DNA of 64,000 bases from Hybos culiciformis (GCA_964007475.1 OZ023273.1:84331712-84395711), one strand, 5' to 3'; positions 34,801 through 46,168 are shown, counted from the first letter of the stretch. Notes: generated by a model not told the origin, from the sequence alone. Translations and numbers: made by a program.

Positions 34801-37800
34801 GAAGTTGTTGCAATCATTATTTATTAAACTAAAATCTATCTACAAACCATATTTAAAAGTAATTGTGAATTTATGGTTGATCGTTTGAATTATCGAAATA
34901 CATAGTTTGAAATATAGAGGTTTAAACAGTCATCAAATAACATAATTTTTGAGAAATAAAAATTTTGTCCTAAAATTTGGAATCAATTTTTGATAATTTT
35001 GTTTGTTTTTTTGACTTAAATTTTGTTTTTTAAGAGCTCTGCATAAAACCTTGAGTCAGTTAAGTCCGTCAATTTCGAACGTTTGAGTGGGCCATACTAA
35101 TATAAATTTCTTCTAAGTCGATAATAATTAACTTTATAAGAAAAATTAAATTTATAACTATGAAAAAATGATTACACTCTTCTAAATCTGTAAATGCAGC
35201 GCATAAATTTGTTAATGGATCCAAAATGATTTGTTTCGCGGAGATTTTTAAAATACTCTCAATTCGCAACGTTAGCAGATTCCAAATCAAAACTCGATGT
35301 TTCATCCCAACAACAACCTGTAAGAAAGTAATAAATAAAAAATTAACCAAAACTAATTTAGCAATCGAAAATAAGAACTATAAATTTCATAAAGGAGTTA
35401 ATTTTAGATACGATTGAAAATTTCAAGGAAAAGGTTTATATTGAAAGTTTTAATAGCGATTTTTCTCTGCCTTCAATGGCTAATGATGATATCAATGTGG
35501 TAACATATTATATTTATTAATTAATTTATAAAATGAAGCAACTGGTCGCCCTCTTTAAGATTTCGAATTAAAAAATAACTTATGGTTGCAAATTCAATTT
35601 CTAGTACAGGTATTTGTTATAAATTTTTGTTTAATTGGGTTTGGTTTTAGGTTCAACGTGCGTGAGGTTCTGTCCCAGTGTACTATCAACAGACCTAGTT
35701 ACCCTCGTCGAGCCATCCAACTCCTTTACTCCTTTAAATTATTAGTTGATTGAAATAACTTTCTGAACGTAATGTTCCTCGGAATCAAAGCAAACCTACT
35801 ATATAACATTAATATATATTTACCAAATGTGAACATTCCCCATTTGCGAAATGTATAGAATTAATGTTCGATAACAGCTCAATTGGTTTCGATGTTATTT
35901 GTTTTGTATTTTGCTCAATCTTATTTTCACTTTTTTCACAAAATCCATTCGTCAACGGAACGGCTATTTCTTTTTTCATTGTACTATCATCTTTATGAAT
36001 AATATTTAAGATATTTATTAAATTTAAATTAAATTTATTGTTCATATAACGTTTTAAATAATATTTTGCTTTAAATCTAGATCTTTTATTCAATTGAAAT
36101 ATTTTTCTCATTAACTCTTTTTCTAATTTGTCTTTGAAATAATTATTTTTTTCTAAATAATTTGTTACTTTATCAGAATTTGAAATTTTGCAACAAATTT
36201 TCAATTTTTTTAGTATAATTAATTTTTGACTAAAATTTACATCATTTTGTAGTTGAAGTTTTTCGAACGCATTTTTTTTTTGTTTATCATCAAGACTATC
36301 ATATTTTCTTTCTTTTTTCGATATCGTTACAATTTTCAATAAAGATTTATCTTCAGATTCACAATATTTTTTAAAATGATCCAATACTTTTTTATTGTTA
36401 TTAGATTTTTTATCAACATTATTTAATTGTTTTTTTCCTGTTTTTAAATTTAAACAGACTTTATGCAAATTTCCATCATAAGGTACTGGTGCAGTCAAAA
36501 TTAGTTTAGTTTTCATTGAATCAGATTCTATAAGTAATAAATTATTTCCAAATCCAGCTGCTAATAGGGACCCATCTTCAGAAAATGAAATGGAATTGCA
36601 AATTTGATTCTTATATGTTTTTTCAGCAACACAAGTCCATACTTGTCCGTCTTTTTTGTAAATACTGTCGGATTTTTGTAATGACCAAAGTTTTATCTTA
36701 TTATCAAAACCTACGGTAGCACAAACCAAATTATCCAACTGAAATTTATTTGAAAATTCAACAAGTTTTATTCCATTTTCATGAGGATGTTCGATGCTTG
36801 TATTTAAATTGAATCTGAAACATAAATAAGATATTTTGAGATATTTTTATGAATTATTGCAGTTTGATGATATCTCTTCTGACAATAAAATTTCCATTTA
36901 GCAACAGGCATTAGTAGTAAAAAAAAAATAAAGCAAATCGAATAAATTTCAATTCGTTAATAAAATCTTCGCATAATCCGGATCTCCGAACAAAGAGATA
37001 AATTATAAATTCAGATAAATCTAAAGAAATGTTTTTTTAAATTACAAAATATTTTTTTCGAAACTGAAAAATTACAAATATTTAGTATAATTACTATAGA
37101 TAACAAATTGAATTTTATAAAAGATATGTGAAAAAAAAATTAAGCATATATTTCCCTCTCTCAGAGTCGAAAATGATGTTATTCTATGACCCTTTCCCAA
37201 CTAAATTATATACATACGGTATAAAATTAATCAGTTACAAGTTTTGAGGCATTTGCTCCCGTAGCCATAAGGTTAGGTTGTAATCCTTGAAGTCCCTTTT
37301 ATTGAAATAAATTATTGTAATCATTATTTATGGTACTATATTAATAACTATAATGCTTTTAGTTTCTGGAATAGGGCTTTACATATGGATGTTGTTATTT
37401 ATGTTTTATATTGATGTAAATAAATTATGAATTTTGAATTAATTCATTGAAATTAAAAAAAAAAAAACCAAAAAAGGTTTGAAATGTGTGCACAATAAAA
37501 GATTTAATTACGTTTGATTGCTTTCCTTATATTCCCAAAATTTTAATCTCAATTCAGAATCATGTTCTTGATCATCCCAAACTTCGCAAGTTGCCATCCA
37601 ATTAATATTTAATGCAACATTGGTAACTCGAGCGTCGTACAGTATTTTATTGACCTCTTCTGACAAACGATTTTGCCCCACAATATCAATCTAAAACAAA
37701 TAACAAAACAAAATAAAAATTTTAATTTTTGTACCGAAACCATAATATGAACTCACGTTATAAAGTAAACTCTTGGTATAAGTTGAATAAAATTGTAAAC

Positions 37801-40186
37801 TTCCTACTTGACCATTCAATACAATACAATTGTTTTTAGGATTTACATTTAAGGCAGCTGGAAATTTATTTAAATTATTCCTCTGTTTTGGCACGTATGT
37901 AAAATTTTGTATAACACATTTTTTTGTACTTTGAGGTCCCAAAATAAAAATACCTGAAAAGAGATTGCAACAAAAAAAAATTTAATTGATAAATAAATTT
38001 ATGAGTTTTCTTAAGTAGGCAATTAAATCCAAACATAGTACCAATGGTATGTATAATAAACAATAAAAACTACAGTATAAATAAAATAGCAGGTATTATA
38101 TTAAAATAAAGCAAAAAATGTTAATAGCAAATCATTGAAGATTATAGAAATTTTTGGAAATATAAAAATGTCCAAAGCAAGGATTTTTTATTTCAACCAG
38201 TTGAAATAAAAAACGCAGGGCAATGGCGTTCAAATGATAAAGTTATCGTCACCAAAAATATAGATTTGTAACAGATTAAATTCCAGCACAATTTGTACAG
38301 GGGAAGTGATTGAAATATTACTTGGAAAATTTGAACCAAAAATACGAATAAACAAAATTGTTGAACTAGATAAAATCAAATTAAAATTTTTCTTTAGTTT
38401 AATAATTCAAGAAATTAACCCAGACGATAATCTAAAAATCAATCTCGAAATCATTACACTTTTTTTTCTATAATAAATATCTTCTTTGAACTGTTAAAAT
38501 GTATTTATATTTAGCTGCAATATTTTTTTTCACATATTTATATCTGCATCAAAAATGCTCTTCCTAATTTAGGACGAGCACTAAGCTACTTAATATTTTT
38601 TAGTAACCGTTTAATTTTTTCTATTACCGTTATCAATTGTGCTCACTGCTACACTGTTATTTTTTGGACCAACTTTCACATGAGCTATAGGTGCTGCTAG
38701 TCTTGGTAAAAAATCTTTGAGTTCTGGTCTGTCAATATTCCATTTTACCAATACAGCTTCTCTACCTGCCGAATAAAAACCTGTACCAGATTCGGTAAAT
38801 GCAATACTACATACAGGTGTGTGATGCCAATGATATAGTGTCGATTTTACGCGATTATTTTGTTGATTCCACAACTCTCGCCATAGAAATATTTTTCCAG
38901 TTTCATCGCCCGTCGCTAACAATAATTGAGAAGGATGATTTACTAAACACGTGATAGGAATTTGATGAGCATTTCTCCACCTAAAACAAGAGAGAAGTTT
39001 ATAAGATGACACAATATATTGAACTTTGATGTTTTTGATGTGATAAAAAATTTACAAGATTAGGTAGTTTACTAACTTTTTATAATACCATTTTTGATAG
39101 TTCACCACATGTAAAACATCATCTTGAGCTATAACAAAATAATGAAAACTTTTATTTTCCACCAAAACATGCGCTTCTGAATTAGTCAATTCAATGTTTA
39201 ATGGACAATTTAATGTATGACCATTTTCTAAATTGATTATGGCCCATTGTAATGATTTTAATTCTGTTGTATTAAATGTGATTAAAGCACTTGAATGATT
39301 TGAAGATAAGTTCAACAAATTAAATGATTTTAGTGAAAAGTTTTCAAACGGTAATTTTAATTGTGTTTTCTTTTCAATAGAACCAGATTTCCATTTCCAT
39401 TCAATAATTTCAGCTTTTTTACTGCATCCCATTAATTGTTTACCATTAAATTTCAAATAAATTAAATTTGCAGCAGGACCCTCTTCCATATTACGAATCC
39501 ATTCTCCAGTCGTTGTTGAAAACACATGAACATTTTTTTTGTTGATTAAAAATAACCACCTAAAAAATTATATAAAATATATATAGGTAGGTATATCAGT
39601 ATAATATTCAGTATATTTATTAATAAATTTTATTAGCCTATTTTTTACAAAAGGATAAAGCTAAAATTGTAATAGCATTGAGAAAGCAGACTACTTAGGC
39701 ATATTTATTTCGATTAATCGAATTTGAAGCATTGTAGGTTATTCTCTTTAACTCTTGTACCTATGATAAAGATAATTGTACAATTGCTGGTTATGCGTAC
39801 AACTCCGATTTGGCTGAAACTTGGCACAGAGAGGTAGAGGCAGTCCCAAACCCTCCCAGCCCTTTTTTTGTTTTTTCAATTAAGCGCAATTTAAAGGTAA
39901 TAGTTCACATCGATCTTTTATGTAAGTAGGTACTTACTACAAGAAAAAAAAAAACTAAAACTTACTCGCCATCGGGTGAAAATATAGGTGGATAATTAAT
40001 CAAACTTCCTCCAACTAATGTCGTCAATTTCAAATCATCATCATCTTCTAGATCGCCATCGTTTGAGTCTGAATCATATATGGTTCTAATTTCGTTTTCA
40101 ATGTCATCAATTCTGATATTTTCATTTTTCTCAAAGTTCTCTGAATTTTTTCTTCTACTTCTTGACGTCTCTTCGTTTGAATTCAT
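22542..40186 (-). CDS. WDR75: WD repeat-containing protein 75 (small-subunit processome)
   Basis: Ten exons join in frame: 40186-39966, 39559-39077, 38980-38628, 37953-37757, 37690-37512, 36814-35824, 35317-35176, 34669-34509, 34423-34229 and 22850-22542. They give 1076 residues against about 830 in human WDR75 (UTP17 in yeast). The protein belongs to the t-UTP/UTPA subcomplex of the nucleolar small-subunit processome and supports pre-rRNA transcription and 18S processing. Family signatures: GGSLINYPPIFSPDGEW in exon 1, YHWHHTPVCSIAF and DFLPRLAAPIAHVKVG in exon 3, LVLNGK-like IVLNGQVGSLQFYS in exon 4, FSEDGSLLAAGF in exon 6, LYVFLPSSPLPLC across exons 7-8, and LYFLTKKQ. The start at 40186 is preferred over an in-frame ATG at 40222; either gives an acidic N-terminal extension. 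Exon 6 holds an insert of about 195 residues. The last intron is 11.4 kb. Confidence 0.95.
23948..24209. repeat. Long hairpin H2 inside WDR75 intron
   Basis: A second copy of the hairpin at 20177-20435, with arms of about 108 bp and the same 44-bp loop. Its arms pair even better around the middle (ggccgcatgaaaaagtag with ctactttttcatgcggcc). Being in an intron, it is transcribed with WDR75 and would fold into a long double-stranded stem. Confidence 0.92.
24210..24910 (+). repeat. Body of duplicated unit U2
   Basis: The same sequence order as 20436-21110, with about a tenth of positions changed. The start of the unit has a short divergent segment (24250-24300). Open frames here are unrelated to those of U1, supporting the view that it is non-coding. 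Confidence 0.8.
27084..28116 (-). mobile_element. Unclassified repeat, copy B (deleted, inverted)
   Basis: The reverse complement of copies A and C, shortened to about 1.03 kb by loss of the middle. It keeps both ends (cctcataagctcacg on the left, gaagttaaacttc on the right). It lies 0.9 kb from copy C in opposite orientation, so the pair could form a large stem in WDR75 pre-mRNA. Confidence 0.8.
29025..30784 (+). mobile_element. Unclassified 1.76-kb repeat, copy C
   Basis: Matches copy A (18262-20112) along almost all of its length, with the same ends and internal tandem units. It differs by scattered substitutions and small deletions. It is non-coding and lies within WDR75 intron 9. Confidence 0.82.
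31557..31567 (+). promoter_or_regulatory. Candidate TATA box of the nested gene
   Basis: The sequence tttataaaaaggg lies about 365 bp upstream of the ATG at 31928 and resembles a TATA box. In such an AT-rich region the match is only suggestive. Confidence 0.3.
31928..33270 (+). CDS. Small secreted peptide with two cysteines, nested in WDR75 intron
   Basis: Two exons, 31928-32023 and 33148-33270, join in phase 0 (donor GTAAGC, acceptor ttattttcag) to give 72 residues. The N-terminus is a signal peptide (hydrophobic core FVMIFGIICSFIVNG, cleavage likely near residue 21-23). The mature part of about 50 residues is basic, holds exactly two cysteines 14 residues apart (WHCLRYFKHDAHLMRRCRNQ) and ends in a proline/arginine-rich tail. 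A poly(A) signal AATAAA is at 33354-33359. The gene lies antisense within the last WDR75 intron. I do not recognise the family; a peptide hormone, a salivary or seminal peptide, or an antimicrobial peptide are all possible. No dibasic-amidation pattern is obvious. Confidence 0.72.
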
Positions 40187-40541
40187 TTTATTACAATTTA
40201 TTCCAGTAACTAGACAAACCATAAACCAAAATAGTGAAAAGTTAATTCAAATTCCAAATTAAAATATTTATTCATTAAAAATATTAATAAAAAGAAACAT
40301 TGAAAATCAAAACGAGCAATGTTGAAAAATTGACACAGCAAATCAAATACACCAACAAAGCCCATCATAATAGCAGCACATGGTTTTGTTTATTTCATTT
40401 ATATTGGAGATAATCTCAACGCTTGAATCCGCGTAAACGTCACGTCACGTCGCGACAAAGAAAACTAATTATAGCGACATCTATTATATTTTACTATAAA
40501 CAGTTTGAAAATAAATTTAAAATCATATGTATAAATAATAA
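40187..40541 (-). promoter_or_regulatory. WDR75 upstream region
   Basis: 355 bp between the WDR75 start and a foldback element. It must hold the promoter unless an untranslated exon lies further up. The only distinctive signal is aaacgtcacgtcacgtcgcg at 40434-40453, an ACGTC cluster that also resembles repeats at 40890-40930, 41480-41850 and 50220-50260. Confidence 0.4.
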
Positions 40542-41454
40542 TAGGCTTTCCAAATCAGAATTTTATTCATAAATATAAAATTGCTGTTCACACCATGATT
40601 TTTTTTAACCAGGGTTAATTTTGTTGTTTTCTTATTTTTATTTTTTTTGTTAAATTTCTAAATAAAAATTAGTGAATAAAATTTAATCAAAAATAATTTC
40701 ATTTAATCTAAATAAATAATGCTGGGTTTTATCAGGTGAACCTGATTTAACTCACATTTAACTCACATTTAACTCAACTTTAAAACAACTAAATTTTTTG
40801 TATGATATACCTCCTTTAACTCAACAACTATTTATAAACATTTGCGAAACCTTATTTAAATCCGAAGTTTAGACAGCTTTTTAGCTGTGTTTAACTGGTC
40901 GCGACGGACGTGACGCTAAAGACGTAATAGCCTTTCCAAACTTCGGGATTAAATAAGGATTCGCAAATGTTTATAAATAGTTGTTGAATTAAAGGAGGTT
41001 TATCATACAAAAAATTTAGTTGATTTAAAGTTGAGTTAAATGTGAGTTAAATCAGATTCACCTGATAAATTAAATGAATAAGTCCTGATATGTTATGATT
41101 ACGTCAAAAAATTATCGGTTGGGCATGTACGTTTGAATAATTAAAAAAAGAAAAAACAAAATGGCTAAAAAAAAACTTAAAAATAAAATAATTTTTTTTT
41201 TTTTGTAATTTTTATTTTTCGAATTTTAATTTTAAATTAATTAATTCACTTATAGAATTTTTTTATAGAATTTTTTAATTATTTTTGATTAAATTTTATT
41301 CACTAATTTTTATTTAGAAAATTAAGAAAAAAAATAAAAATAAAAAAACAAAAAATTAACCCGGGTTAAAAAAAATCATGGTGTGAACACCAATTTTCAA
41401 TTGAGGGATATCCTGATTTAATTCATGAATAAAATTCTTAGTTTGGAAAGCCTA
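40542..41454. mobile_element. Foldback element of 0.9 kb
   Basis: The ends are TAGGCTTTCCAAA (40542 on) and its reverse complement (to 41454). Long arms of about 350-400 bp pair through most of their length, including the repeated ttaactcacatttaactca with its partner and gtgttcacaccatgattttt with aaaaatcatggtgtgaacac. A TA duplication fits both ends. The centre (about 40870-40950) is GC-richer and contains gtttaactggtcgcgacgga, similar to nearby sequence. There is no coding capacity. It sits about 350 bp upstream of the WDR75 start. Confidence 0.85.
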
Positions 41455-41456
41455 TA

Positions 41457-41864
41457 AGAAATATTAAATGTATGGAAGTGTAGTATGGAGACGGTTAAAC
41501 TGGACGTTGACGTTGACGACGTAAAAAGCTAAATCTATTTTAACTTTTTATGTTAAGGACGTTGATTCGGTTTTTTATGCTCCGAAAAAATCAAAAAATT
41601 TGAATAAAAAACTTAGAACAACAACCGTTTTAATCAAAAAATTTTTATTTTCTGTCTTCCAAACATTTTTATTTTCTGTTTATTTCATTTTATTTTATTT
41701 TATTTTACAATCAAACTGCTAACAATTTAATCACAACGTCTTTCACGTTTATAACGTCACCGTCGCGTCCGTCGCGTCCCAGTTAAACAGAGCGGTCGTT
41801 AACGTCGCGTAAGTAAAGTTAACGTCGACTGTTCGCGTCCATACATATTAATATTTAATATTTC
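41457..41864. repeat. Inverted-repeat segment rich in ACGTC motifs
   Basis: agaaatattaaatgtatgga at the left pairs with tccatacatat...aatatttct at the right. A second inner pair is ggttaaactggacg with cgtcccagttaaac. The inside is rich in gacgtt and cgtcgcgtcc. It may be an old MITE or part of a satellite-like repeat. The boundaries are uncertain. Confidence 0.45.
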
Positions 41865-42170
41865 TTGCGTCATTGGCAGGGTTGCCAAATCGTGTGTAAT
41901 TACTCAAAATGATAGTATTTTGAACCCTTCTGTGGTGGCATGTTAAGTTGTCATTCGAACAGCGAATATGTATCGAACATCGAAGCGAGTGGATTTTTTG
42001 GCGACATGTTAAGATTTTCTCGCTTCGATACTTTCGAAAATCATTTTCTGAAATGATTTTTGACGTTAAAAAAAAAAAAGAAGCAAAAAGTAAAAAAATT
42101 TGCGTGTGCCCTGTACGCGCGGGGGAAGTTATACTTCGTATTCGTATTCGTAATGTGGAAATAAAATAGA

Positions 42171-42312
42171 ACAAGTACGTATTTCAGCTAATTTCACGAC
42201 GCTCACACTGCTTACTTCGCTGCATAGCAAGAATACCACGCGCATGTGTTTGGGATCTACCGACTCATTCTCTTTCTCTCTCCTCGCATATGTGTTTGGG
42301 GTGGGTGTCATT
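42171..42312 (+). repeat. Direct repeat D, left copy
   Basis: About 140 bp starting acaagtacgtatttcag. It includes gcatagcaagaataccacgc, pyrimidine-rich tctctttctctctcctcgc and ggggtgggtgtc. A shorter diverged copy is at 43249-43380. The two copies flank the palindromic array. LTRs of a small element or a tandem duplication are both possible. Confidence 0.7.
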
Positions 42313-42811
42313 GGAATGTATGGATGTGTGTATGTTGTGCATGGCTGATTAAAAAAAGGCTTACATTTTTTTTTATTAATTTGATTTTTTGAGGAAGGAA
42401 AATTATTAAATTATTACATTACATTACAATTATTACAAAACGAATAAATTTGTAAAATGAATTAAAATTTAAATAATTTATTAACCACTTTAACTTTTCT
42501 ATAAAGTTTTAATAATTTTTCTATGAATTAGTTTTTTTTGTTTTTTTTGTTTTTTTAGTCGCCGATGGTTTTTTAACAGCCACCGATTTTATAGATTTTT
42601 TTTTACGAAGCCGCTCTTTTCTCCAAAACAGGTATTTTTGAGTCGACCAGCCGCAGCAATCGTAGGGCACAATTTGACTAGTCGCGGTCAAAAAAAGCGA
42701 TCGGCGTCGTATCTGGTCTATACATGCAAAAAATTAACAAAACAAAAATTGATAAAAAAGTTGACAATGTATTGGTGCAAAAATAATAATAAAAAAACTG
42801 AAAAATCAATC

Positions 42812-43143
42812 GCGGACAAATGACATTTTGCAAAATGACATTTGTCCGCTAAAAATTAAAATTTCAATCGCGGACAAATGACATTTTGCAAAATGACATT
42901 TGTCCGCTAAAAATTCGAAAAATCAATCGCGGACAAATGACATTTTGCAAAATGACATTTGTCCGCGATTGCTTTTTTTAATTTTTAGCGGACAAATGTC
43001 ATTTTGCAAAATGTCATTTGTCCGCGATTGATTTTTTAACTTTTTAGCGGACAAATGTCATTTTGCAAAATGTCATTTGTCCGCGATTGATTTTTCAGAT
43101 TTTTAGCGGACAAATGTCATTTTGCAAAATGTCATTTGTCCGC
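42812..43143. repeat. Array of six 38-bp palindromes, mirror-symmetric
   Basis: Six near-perfect 38-bp palindromes start at 42812, 42870, 42929, 42988, 43047 and 43106, with a period of 58-59 bp. Each has 11-bp arms GCGGACAAATG / CATTTGTCCGC around an inner palindrome ATTTTGCAAAAT. A single asymmetric base pair gives each unit a polarity: units 1-3 read AAATGACATTTTG and units 4-6 read AAATGTCATTTTG, the reverse complement. The 20-21 bp spacers obey the same mirror symmetry, so the whole 332 bp is itself a palindrome centred near 42977. Degenerate half-units continue to 43239. No open frame. Confidence 0.95.
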
Positions 43144-43248
43144 GATTAATTTTTATCGCGGACAAAAGACATTTTGAATCGCGGACAAATGTCATTTTTA
43201 TGTCCGCGATACAAAAACAAATCGCGGACAAATGTCCAACCCCCAACA

Positions 43249-43380
43249 ACAAGTACGTATTTCAGTTAATTTCACTTCGCTGGCCGCTGCATAGCAAGAA
43301 TACCACGCGCATATGTTTGGTACTACCGACTCCCTTTTTTTCTCTCTTCTCGCGCATGTGTTCGGCGTGGGTGTTTCGGA
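43249..43380 (+). repeat. Direct repeat D, right copy
   Basis: The second copy of the repeat at 42171-42312, same orientation, with several small deletions and substitutions. It begins 10 bp after the last gcggacaaatg half-unit of the palindromic array. Confidence 0.7.
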
Positions 43381-43724
43381 ATTTAGAAATTTAATTTCGA
43401 AATTAAATAAATTTCGAATACTAATGTCATTCAAGAAACGTTTTGTCTCTGGAATAAAGTGTATTTTGGTTTTTTTTAATTGAGCTAATAATTTTTTTTT
43501 ATGTTAAAAAATGAAAACAAATATTAATTAAATTAGTCAAAAAAAAAATAAATTTCGTGCGGGAACCTTTTTTTCAAATAAATAAATAAATAAATAAACT
43601 ACGTAATTCGTTTTTAAAATAAAAAATAATTTCCGGAAAAAAAAACTAAAATCGTCGGTAAATTAAAAAAAAAAATTTTTTCAATGTGTTTGTGCAAAAA
43701 TAATAAAAAAAAATAATAAAGTGC
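43381..43724. other. AT-rich filler with a taaa microsatellite
   Basis: Contains an aaat microsatellite at about 43578-43601 and poly(A) runs. No gene. Confidence 0.5.
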
Positions 43725-44307
43725 TGTCTCCACTTCAGTGTGAAACGTGTTTTACACAGGAAAGTAGTTTCGTTCTTCGTTTAAAGTAGTTTTGTCGATA
43801 TAAAAATTTGAAGTTGTTTGTAATAAGTTTTGCCCAAAACTAGTAAAATTTAGGGGTGCCAGCCATACAAATTCACAATTTTTTAAGAAATTTTCACTCA
43901 ATATGGCACACTTTTTGTTGGATGGATCAAAAATTGGAAAAAAAATACAAAAAATCAACCGGTTGTCAAAAATATGTAAATAAAAATATTTGAAAGCAAA
44001 ATATAATTTATTATTTGAAAGCAAAATATAATTAAAATATTTGAAAAATTTAAAATATTTTATGAGTAATAATTTTTTGTGAGTATTCATTTTTATTTTT
44101 ATTTTTTTTATTTAAAAATTATGAATTGGAAAAAATTATTTTAAATTAAATGTTTTGTTATTAAAATATTATTTTGTTTACTTCAATATTAAAAGTTTAC
44201 AAATAATTTTTTTTTTTTCGTCATGTCAAAGTAAACATAGAATGTGTAGTGTATACGCTTGTAGTTTTAAACAAGTTTAACACTACTTTAAACCTGAAGT
44301 GGAGACA
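43725..44307. mobile_element. MITE with TGTCTCCACTTCAG ends
   Basis: About 583 bp bounded by tgtctccacttcag (43725-43739 area) and its reverse complement ctgaagtggagaca (44294-44307). The subterminal sequences also pair loosely (gtttaaagtag with ctactttaaac). It is non-coding. No clear target duplication was found. Confidence 0.65.
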
Positions 44308-45376
44308 AGATATAAGATAATAATACATTTTTTATTTTGTATGTATTTGTGCGTTAAACGTTAAATTTTTTGCAAGTCGCATAAGAAGTATAACTTCAAT
44401 AATAATAAATAATTTTTCATACCTAATTATTTTTATTTACATTTATTAAAATTATTTTTTTTAATTTTCATAAATAAAAATGTTTACCTACCCACCTTTA
44501 GAATAATTTTTTTTTATTAATATTAAAATAATTTTCTTTTAATTATTTTATTTTTAAATAATTAAAAAACAAATATTTTTGTTTATTCAAAATTAATTTT
44601 TATAAATAATTTTGAATAAAAATAATTTCTTTTTTCATACATTTTTATTATTCGATTCCGTATCACTTGAAAATTTTTTTGTGATACCGTAGCGAGAAAA
44701 CGTAGAAGCGATTTTGTCATAACATACTGCCATTCGATCGAATATCGAATATCGAATTTTTCGAAATCTTAACATCCCACCACTGGAGTAATTTTTGAGT
44801 ATTTTATTTCTTGAGTATTTTTGAGTAATTCTGTCAATTCTGGGGTCAGATTCTGTAACTTTTAAATTGAAAACCACATTTTTAATTTTTTTAGCCACAG
44901 TTTTGTGTGGTTTAAAAAAATTATCTTTCTGTAAGCAATGTGGTATATAACTTAAATGTGGCTAAATTTTCTATTTAATGTACGTTAACCCTACAAAAAA
45001 AATTATACTAAAATGTTCGACGTCACTGCTTTAATGTATTTTGGACTTAAAAAAATTTGTTTTTATCGTTTTCATTTGAAATTTTTCCGTGATAAAATAA
45101 TAAATTTGAGAAATAAAATTAGAAAAAAATAAAAAAAAATTTAAGAAAAATGTAAGTAATATTAAAAAAAGAATTTTTGCGAATCAATTTAACTTTTTAC
45201 TATTTCGACAGGTCAGACGAAAACAAAGACCCAGAGCCACAAAGTAATCAAATAAATGTAAAACAAAAAAACTTATTTATGTAGCAGCACGAAAGTCTGG
45301 CGAAAAATCAATTACAACAAAATGAAAATGGAAAAAGTCTCAAAAATATTTGATTTAATTTTAGATTTGGACTTAC

Positions 45377-46168
45377 ATGAAGCAACGCTCGAAAAAAAAA
45401 GTTGTCTTCAATAAAAATTATATGAAGGCAACTGGAGGTGGTCCATTCAAAGAAAAAGTGCTGTCTGCGTTGGATGAAGATATCATAATGCTAACAGGCA
45501 TTAATGCCGAGGTTAGCCGAATTGCTAAAACAACTTTTGGTGCTAGTCCAAAAAATAAGGGTGTAAACGATATCTCATATCAAAGCAGTGACGAAGAATG
45601 CATTTCAACTAGCAATAAAATATCCTTGAATTATGGGTCGAGCGACTCTAATTCTATAAGTAATATTTCCAATGATGTCGTATTTGAAGATATAACGGAC
45701 CATTTTGATAGGGAAGAAGAAAGAGCAGAGAGGGAAACGTTATATAATACGAAAAATATTCCATGTTCATCAAAAACAATTACAAAGGCTGATTCTGAAA
45801 AAGAAAAACCCAAAACAAAATATCAAAATAAAAAATTTGAAAAGAAAAAATTCAAAAATAATAAAAATTATGATAAAAATAAAAATGATGAAAAAATTGA
45901 TCTACTAAAAATGGATATGGAAAGGCACGAAAGATTTGAGTCCAGTTTTTTAGCTTCTTTCTCTGCTTTCCAGAAATCTCAAAAAGATTTTCAGGATCAA
46001 TTTATGTGCTGTTTCAAACAATTTTTAGAGCTCAAAACAGAAGAGATGAGGGTTTCGAACAATCTTGAGCGTAAAAGACTCGAACTTTACGAACTTGATC
46101 TTCAATTACGCAAAACTAAAAACGAAATTGCCATGGAAAAAAATGAGACCAGAAAAAAAAACACATAA
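45377..46168 (+). CDS. Harbinger companion (Myb-like) protein, N-terminally truncated
   Basis: A 263-residue lysine- and asparagine-rich frame. Residues about 14-45 (NYMKATGGGPFKEKVLSALD) match the end of the Myb/SANT-type DNA-binding region of companion proteins that bring the Harbinger transposase to DNA and into the nucleus. The C-terminal half is a charged coiled-coil-like region (LERKRLELYELDLQLRKTKN). The expected tryptophan-rich Myb helices are absent. Upstream, an apparent first exon (ATG split by an intron with donor after 45151 and acceptor before 45212) runs into a stop at about 45280. The companion gene is therefore probably damaged, and the ATG at 45377 may not be the original start. 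Confidence 0.65.
   Translation: MKQRSKKKVVFNKNYMKATGGGPFKEKVLSALDEDIIMLTGINAEVSRIAKTTFGASPKNKGVNDISYQSSDEECISTSNKISLNYGSSDSNSISNISNDVVFEDITDHFDREEERAERETLYNTKNIPCSSKTITKADSEKEKPKTKYQNKKFEKKKFKNNKNYDKNKNDEKIDLLKMDMERHERFESSFLASFSAFQKSQKDFQDQFMCCFKQFLELKTEEMRVSNNLERKRLELYELDLQLRKTKNEIAMEKNETRKKNT

Noticed and set aside
42812..43143. CRISPR-like array
   Set aside because: The repeats are palindromic and regularly spaced, but the spacers are nearly identical to each other, polarity flips in the middle, there are no cas genes and the setting is an insect chromosome.
42129..43434. Short frames in the direct repeats as genes
   Set aside because: They occur in non-coding repeats, change between copies and carry no domain pattern.
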